This document shows, piece after piece, positions 59,425 through 64,000 of a stretch of DNA of 64,000 nucleotides (its first letter is position 1; each line of letters starts with the position of its first letter). The stretch covers positions 1-64,000 of the forward strand of contig JACKIQ010000005.1 in the NCBI GenBank assembly GCA_020638365.1. The letters run 5' to 3'. A program made the translations under genes and the position numbers. The notes beneath the pieces are model-generated. The model worked only from the letters and a program-made list of their open reading frames with translations. It made no database searches and was not told the DNA's origin. The stretch is from Rhodospirillales bacterium. GTDB taxonomy: Bacteria; Pseudomonadota; Alphaproteobacteria; Micavibrionales; Micavibrionaceae.

Positions 59425-60981
59425 ATGACGGTCGATCGTAAAACCGCACTCCACATATGCAAGGTCATCGCCCGGCAGATCCAAAGCGGCTACCCCGATC
59501 TGACGTTGAAGTTTGCCGTCCATGAAGAGCGTAATCGGCAAAAGGCGCTGGTTCGCGAGACACCGGAGATTCAGGAACACCCTGCGGGCCAGGTCTTGCT
59601 GGATTACATCATGGCCAGTAAGGACAAGGACATCACCGGAAACCGCTCCAGGTTTGTCGGACTGGCGCAGCACAGCAACCCCGGTGTCCTTGGTTTCTTC
59701 CGCTCAACGGAAACGATCGGGTTGTTTTTTGTAAACCACGAGCGTTTCAAGAGTCAGGAAGACCTGAAAAACCATGCTCTCCATATGGTCTGGCATGCAC
59801 TCGCGCTTTATGATGATTACGCGCAGGCCGAGAAAAATCAGCAGCAGGAAACGGGGACGCTGCCGAGTATTGCGAAAAGAAAAAAGGAGCGTGAAAGCGA
59901 AGCCTCCGCCAAGAAAAACGACAAGGACGCCCCGGACTCACGGTTTGAAATTAGCGAAGACGTTATCCTCACAAAGCTGGAAATCCAGGATCAGTATCAC
60001 CGGAACCTTCTGGCTGATATTTTCTCCGCGACTTTTCAGGCCATACACGGGACTGAAAACGCCATCCGCAACCTCGCGACCCAGCGTATGCTTGATACCC
60101 TCACCCCCCAGCTCGGCTTTGTTTCCGAAAGATACCCCTACCCCGTCTGCCTTGAAACACTCGAACTTCTATTTAGCGAAAGCATGCGCGCCTCAGGCAG
60201 AAAGGAAAAAGGCGTCGCCCTTGCCGCCCGCATAACCAGCGAGATCGGCATGACATATCAGGTTAACGCCATCAAGCAATGGCGATCCTTTTGCGTCCCG
60301 GCACAGGAAATGGCCTGGTGCGGTTTCAAACCGGAAACGATTTTGGGAGCCGCAATCTACACGAATGAAAACACCTACGTTCGCTCTATAGCCGACATGG
60401 TCTCAGAACACCTTGAAATAAAACCTGAAATTTTCAGCAGCCTGAACGACTACAACCCCTTTGCGGACGCTGAGTGGAACAAGCGCCTTCACGAAAAAAT
60501 GGCCGTGGAACGTTACAAGACCGCTATGGAAAAAATCCGAACCCCCGAAGACCATAAAATTCTGCTTCAGGAAGCCGCCAAGCAATGCCAGAAGCTCAAG
60601 GGCGGCAATCCGATTGGCTGGTCCGCTCATGCGCTGGTGGCTTTGAGTGATGAGATTATTCTGACCGACCCGAAAACGCTGGCACATCAGAAAAAACGCC
60701 TGCAAACCCTTTTCGAACAGCACTTCCGGCGGGTAAGTTGGGAAAACCTCCGAAGTTTCGCTCGCTTCATCTTCCGTCAGCGCCGCGACGGAAATGAAAT
60801 AACCATGCCCCTGCTGGCATCAGTCCCGGCTAAAACCGAGGATATTGTCCTGATAAAGGACACCTTTACTAAACTCGATGAACTGGCGACCCTGACGGAA
60901 GAAGCCGCAGCAAAAGAAGAAGAAAAATCCAAATCGCAAGGCAGCTTCGCCAGCTTTGCCCGCCCCAACGCCTTAAAATAA
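59425..60981 (+). CDS. Large hypothetical protein
   Basis: A 518-residue soluble protein with a regular alpha-helical pattern. There is a HALHMVWHALALYDDY segment near residue 114 (possible His pair), a Lys/Glu-rich linker (residues 145-175), and a long C-terminal part with AHALVALSDEIILTDPKTLAHQ. The C-terminus is acidic. No known domain, no signal peptide. Its single-gene position between fabI and the 17-kDa-antigen-like gene interrupts the fabI/pdxH neighbourhood. Confidence 0.78.
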   Translation: MTVDRKTALHICKVIARQIQSGYPDLTLKFAVHEERNRQKALVRETPEIQEHPAGQVLLDYIMASKDKDITGNRSRFVGLAQHSNPGVLGFFRSTETIGLFFVNHERFKSQEDLKNHALHMVWHALALYDDYAQAEKNQQQETGTLPSIAKRKKERESEASAKKNDKDAPDSRFEISEDVILTKLEIQDQYHRNLLADIFSATFQAIHGTENAIRNLATQRMLDTLTPQLGFVSERYPYPVCLETLELLFSESMRASGRKEKGVALAARITSEIGMTYQVNAIKQWRSFCVPAQEMAWCGFKPETILGAAIYTNENTYVRSIADMVSEHLEIKPEIFSSLNDYNPFADAEWNKRLHEKMAVERYKTAMEKIRTPEDHKILLQEAAKQCQKLKGGNPIGWSAHALVALSDEIILTDPKTLAHQKKRLQTLFEQHFRRVSWENLRSFARFIFRQRRDGNEITMPLLASVPAKTEDIVLIKDTFTKLDELATLTEEAAAKEEEKSKSQGSFASFARPNALK

Positions 60982-61016
60982 TCTCGCAATAACACTCTAT
61001 AACTGTCTGAAAAACC

Positions 61017-61044
61017 AAAAAAGAAGGCCGCGCAAAACGCGGCC
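61017..61044 (-). terminator. Hairpin terminator between convergent genes
   Basis: GGCCGCG (61026-61032) and CGCGGCC (61038-61044) form a strong stem with a CAAAA loop. On the minus strand the stem is followed by TTCTTTTTT, so it terminates the 17-kDa-antigen-like gene. For the plus-strand 518-residue gene the T-run is missing, so a role there is weaker. Confidence 0.75.
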
Positions 61045-61075
61045 GTTCTAGAAAACTGCTTAAGCCGTAAAGTCG

Positions 61076-61552
61076 TTACTGAACGATCTTCCAGCTTCCG
61101 TCAGGCTGGCGGCAGGCTACGCCATAGGCCGACTCTTCCTTCCCGCCGACATAAATCGTCTGCTGGAACTCGCGGCAATAGTTGCCACTGGAAGTATAGC
61201 CATCCTTGGTCGCAACGACTTGACCGTAATTACCGGTTTCCGGGTTGTTCCATGAAACGGGCTCCCCGATAGGAGCGCTCTGTGCCTGATAATTGGCCTG
61301 AGCCGCGTACTGCTGGTCGGCCCTGTCAAGCGACTTTCCGATCTCGCTTCCTACAAGCGCACCCAGCAAAGCGCCGGCACCCGTCGCCCAGAGCTGTCCG
61401 GACCCTTTGCCGACTTTTGACCCGAGAATACCGCCGACAATCGCTCCGCCACCGGTTCCGATCAGTTGCTTGTTCCCTGTAGCGTCAATCGTTTCGCACG
61501 CTGAAAGTGATAATGAAGCGAGAACCATGCCCACAAGTGCTATCTTTTTCAT
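61076..61552 (-). CDS. 17-kDa surface-antigen-like lipoprotein
   Basis: A 158-residue outer-membrane-type lipoprotein. Signal peptide and lipobox LSAC; a glycine-zipper region (GTGGGAIVGGILGSKVGKGSG, ATGAGALLGALVGSEIGKSLD); and a C-terminal beta domain (PETGNYGQVVATKDGYTSSGNYCREFQQTIYVGG, ACRQPDGSWKIVQ). This is the RT0821/17-kDa antigen family. It is divergent from pdxH over 141 bp, a common arrangement in the class. The ATG at 61552 is preferred, since the signal peptide begins there. Confidence 0.92.
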   Translation of the reverse strand: MKKIALVGMVLASLSLSACETIDATGNKQLIGTGGGAIVGGILGSKVGKGSGQLWATGAGALLGALVGSEIGKSLDRADQQYAAQANYQAQSAPIGEPVSWNNPETGNYGQVVATKDGYTSSGNYCREFQQTIYVGGKEESAYGVACRQPDGSWKIVQ

Positions 61553-61693
61553 CCAATTATACCTTTGCTTCTGGAATACACACTGAATTGCTGTACTATA
61601 GCCGCTTAAACTGCGACATGACAATGATACGTGTATAAAGCAAAAACCCTCCTCTGGGTAAGATTTTTTCTAAAAAAACATGCGTGATGCAAT

Positions 61694-62296
61694 ATGGAAA
61701 AAGATAAACTAAATCTGCCACAGGACCCGCTCACCCTCTTCCACCAATGGTTTGAACTGGCCGTATCCGCCGAACCGAACGATCCGGACGCCATGGCGCT
61801 GGCGACTTCTACTCCGGACGGTCACCCTGTAGTGCGGATGATCCTGCTTAAACAGGCAGATCAGCGCGGCTTTAAGTTCCACAGCAACGAACAAAGCCTC
61901 AAGGGACGCCATCTTGCCATGAACCCGAACGCCGCCCTGTGCTTTCACTGGAAATCCCTTCACATGCAAGTCTGCGTTCAGGGTACCGTCGAAATTGCGC
62001 CTGATTCGGAAACTGATGAATATTTTGCAACCCGGCCCTACGAGCGTCAGATCGGCGCATGGGCCTCCGATCAGACGCGCCCTCTTGAAAACCGGGAAAT
62101 TCTTGAAAAAAAAATCAAAGAGTTTCAAAAAAAATATCCACCGGGGACCGTTCCACGCCCGCCCCGTTGGGTCGGCTATATTTTAAATCCGCGCCGAATC
62201 GAATTCTGGTGGAGCCACCCCCACCGCCTTCACGATCGTTTCGAGTATACGCGCGAGGAAAACGGCATCTGGAACCTGCAACGCCTTTACCCTTGA
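61694..62296 (+). CDS. pdxH: Pyridoxamine 5'-phosphate oxidase
   Basis: An FMN enzyme that makes pyridoxal 5'-phosphate. The 200 residues include VVRMILLKQADQRGFKFHSNEQSLKGRHL (FMN/substrate), NAALCFHWKSL, RQIGAWASDQ, PRPPRWVGY and the C-terminal HRLHDRFEY. The segment normally RQVR-x-x-G reads HMQVCVQG, an unusual FMN-site variant, and should be checked for activity. Divergent from the 17-kDa-antigen-like gene. Confidence 0.93.
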   Translation: MEKDKLNLPQDPLTLFHQWFELAVSAEPNDPDAMALATSTPDGHPVVRMILLKQADQRGFKFHSNEQSLKGRHLAMNPNAALCFHWKSLHMQVCVQGTVEIAPDSETDEYFATRPYERQIGAWASDQTRPLENREILEKKIKEFQKKYPPGTVPRPPRWVGYILNPRRIEFWWSHPHRLHDRFEYTREENGIWNLQRLYP

Positions 62297-62329
62297 TTCC
62301 TGCGGAAAACCGCGCCATATAATGGCGTC

Positions 62330-64000
62330 ATGAATAAAAGTTCAAACACCGCAAAGCAAAACGAATCGCAACCGCAAACCGGGCAGCAAGCTTTCGGCGC
62401 GGACGTTGCGCGCCTGCTTGATATCGTGGCCAACGCCCTCTATACGCACCACGAGGTCTTTCTGCGCGAACTGATCTCCAATTCCGCCGACGCCTGCGAC
62501 CGCCTCCGCTACGATTCGATCCAGAACCCCGAAATGATCAAGGATAATCCCGACTTCCGTATCCACGTCTTCAAGAATACGGACGACCGGACCCTGAGTG
62601 TCATAGACAACGGCATAGGGATGGATGCGCAGGAACTCGCCGAGAATCTCGGGACCATCGCAAAGTCCGGCACGACCGCCCTCATGGAGCGGATGAAAGA
62701 ACAGGGTTCGAAGGACAACCTCAAGCTCATAGGTCAGTTCGGTGTAGGGTTTTATGCGGGCTTCATGGTCGCCCACAAAATCCGGGTTGTAAGCAAGAAA
62801 GCCGGTGATAAACAGGCTTCGACGTGGGAATCCGATGGCCGCACGGGTTACAGCGTGCGCGAAGCGACAAAAGAGGAAACCGCAACGCTGGATGGAAAGC
62901 GCGGAACGGCCATACGGCTGGAACTCAAGGACGAAGCCTGCGATTTCCTTCTGGACGAAAAGATCAAGATGACGGTTCAGATGTATTCCGACCACATCAG
63001 CGTCCCCATTTATCTTGGAACGCCCCACGATACAAAGCACGATCAGTCAGAAAAACTGAATACGGCGTCCGCCCTTTGGATGCGGCCAAAAAACGAGATC
63101 ACGGAAGAACAGTATAAAGAATTTTACCGCCATCTCTCGGGGGGGTTCGACGAGCCGCTGATGATTTCGCACTGGCGCGCGGAAGGAAAGATCGAGTTTT
63201 CCGGCCTGCTCTTCGTCCCGACCCTGCGCCCGTGGGATCTGTTCGACCCGTCCCGCCGCCACTTCGTAAAGCTCTATGTGCGCCGCGTCTTTATTTCGGA
63301 CGATGTAAGCACCCTCATGTATCCATGGCTGCGCTTTGCCCGCGGAATTATCGACAGCGAAGATCTGCCCCTGAACATCAGCCGCGAAAGCCTTCAGTTC
63401 AACGCGGTTATAAGCAAGATCAAAAGCGCGGTGGCAAAAAAGATTCTTGCAGACCTCGACAAGCTCTCTCGCAGCGATCCGCCATCCTTCCTCAGCTTCT
63501 GGGGACAGTTCGGTTCGGTTCTCAAAGAAGGGCTTTACGATGCGCCTGAACACCGGGTCGATATCATGAAAGTCTGCCGGTTCTTCAGCACGCACGATAA
63601 CGGAGAAACACTGACCAGCCTTGAAGACTATGTTTCCCGCATGAAGGAAGGCCAGGAACAGATATTCTACATCAGCGGCGAATCTCTCAACTCCTTGCGT
63701 AACAGCCCCCAGCTTGAAGGGTTCAAGGAGCGCGGTCTGGAGGTCCTCTTCCTGACGGATACCATTGACGATTTCTGGCTGCAGCAGGTAATGGATTACA
63801 ACGGGAAGCCCTTTAAATCCGTTACCAAGGGCACGATTGACCTGGACGTTTTCGATTTCAAAACGCAACGTGATGATGAAAAAAACAAAACGCAGGAAAT
63901 AACGGGGCAGGAAGAAAAGGACGCCGCCAATATCGGCGCATTGATCGTCCGTCTGGCCAACCTGCTCAAGGACCGTGTTCAGAACGTCCGCAGATCCCAG
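62330..64000 (+). CDS. htpG: Molecular chaperone HtpG (Hsp90), partial
   Basis: A bacterial Hsp90 that remodels client proteins. The frame is open to the window end, with 557 codons of about 630. A 20-residue extension precedes FGADVARLLDIVANALYTHHEVFLREL. GHKL ATPase motifs are present: RELISNSADACDRLRY, SVIDNGIGMDAQEL, GTIAKSGT and LIGQFGVGFYAGFMVA. The middle domain contains the FVKLYVRRVFISDD and LPLNISRESLQ motifs. The start is ATG at 62330. Confidence 0.96.
   Translation, partial: MNKSSNTAKQNESQPQTGQQAFGADVARLLDIVANALYTHHEVFLRELISNSADACDRLRYDSIQNPEMIKDNPDFRIHVFKNTDDRTLSVIDNGIGMDAQELAENLGTIAKSGTTALMERMKEQGSKDNLKLIGQFGVGFYAGFMVAHKIRVVSKKAGDKQASTWESDGRTGYSVREATKEETATLDGKRGTAIRLELKDEACDFLLDEKIKMTVQMYSDHISVPIYLGTPHDTKHDQSEKLNTASALWMRPKNEITEEQYKEFYRHLSGGFDEPLMISHWRAEGKIEFSGLLFVPTLRPWDLFDPSRRHFVKLYVRRVFISDDVSTLMYPWLRFARGIIDSEDLPLNISRESLQFNAVISKIKSAVAKKILADLDKLSRSDPPSFLSFWGQFGSVLKEGLYDAPEHRVDIMKVCRFFSTHDNGETLTSLEDYVSRMKEGQEQIFYISGESLNSLRNSPQLEGFKERGLEVLFLTDTIDDFWLQQVMDYNGKPFKSVTKGTIDLDVFDFKTQRDDEKNKTQEITGQEEKDAANIGALIVRLANLLKDRVQNVRRSQ

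Overview
The window is a continuous stretch of an alphaproteobacterial chromosome. Three gene neighbourhoods of a kind common in that class support this: the zapE / mdh-sucC-sucD-sucA block; the dgt / SPOR / nagZ / scpA / scpB / tatABC block with an A-type Fe-S carrier and xth diverging from it; and the hisG / UPF0262 / infA / maf / rng block followed by tRNA-Phe. The DUF2336 protein, the 17-kDa-antigen-like lipoprotein beside pdxH and fabI, and the dcd-murA pair fit the same class. The many lipoproteins, the secreted unknowns and the lytic transglycosylases would suit a free-living or epibiotic (Micavibrio-like) lineage, but that placement is inference. Coding density is high, and there is no prophage, insertion sequence or CRISPR array.

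Layout. 0-20 kb: the TCA-cycle block on the minus strand, with cargo genes between its members. sucA (cut by the window edge) is followed by two tandem paralogues and a TPR-like protein, then sucD, a periplasmic Cu/Zn superoxide dismutase, an 88-residue unknown and sucC. A plus-strand three-gene group comes next (an 863-residue repeat/coiled-coil protein and two transglycosylase-domain proteins), then a type-2 mdh and a group of DUF4288, DUF1579, Cys-rich, DUF2336 and GST genes, up to zapE. 19.7-27.8 kb: a long minus-strand operon (dgt, SPOR protein, nagZ, scpA, scpB, tatA, tatB, tatC, zapE) with extra AT-rich small genes between members. 27.8-33.4 kb: Fe-S carrier, lipoproteins, xth and an MgtC/DUF4010 transporter. 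33.4-45.6 kb: mostly accessory genes (lipoproteins, racemase, VOC, SPFH, DUF1648), a frameshifted glycosyltransferase, tRNA-Thr, a dienelactone-hydrolase-like lipoprotein and an atypical response regulator. 45.7-48.6 kb: a small basic protein, dcd, murA and an L,D-transpeptidase. 48.6-54.8 kb: a large secreted unknown, a phosphohistidine phosphatase, tRNA-Phe, rng, maf, infA, UPF0262 and short-form hisG. 55-64 kb: a lipoprotein, a reduced nnrE coupled to an orphan mraZ with operator-like repeats, YciI, fabI, a 518-residue unknown, a 17-kDa-antigen-like protein, pdxH and htpG (cut by the window edge).

The most notable signals are: a decayed copy of the sucD 5' end upstream of the sodC gene that splits sucC from sucD; the three-gene transglycosylase/repeat-protein cassette with its own structured leader and an operator-like promoter; repeated placement of AT-rich small genes at junctions inside core operons; MraZ-box-like repeats at an mraZ outside the division cluster; and several enzymes with substituted catalytic residues.
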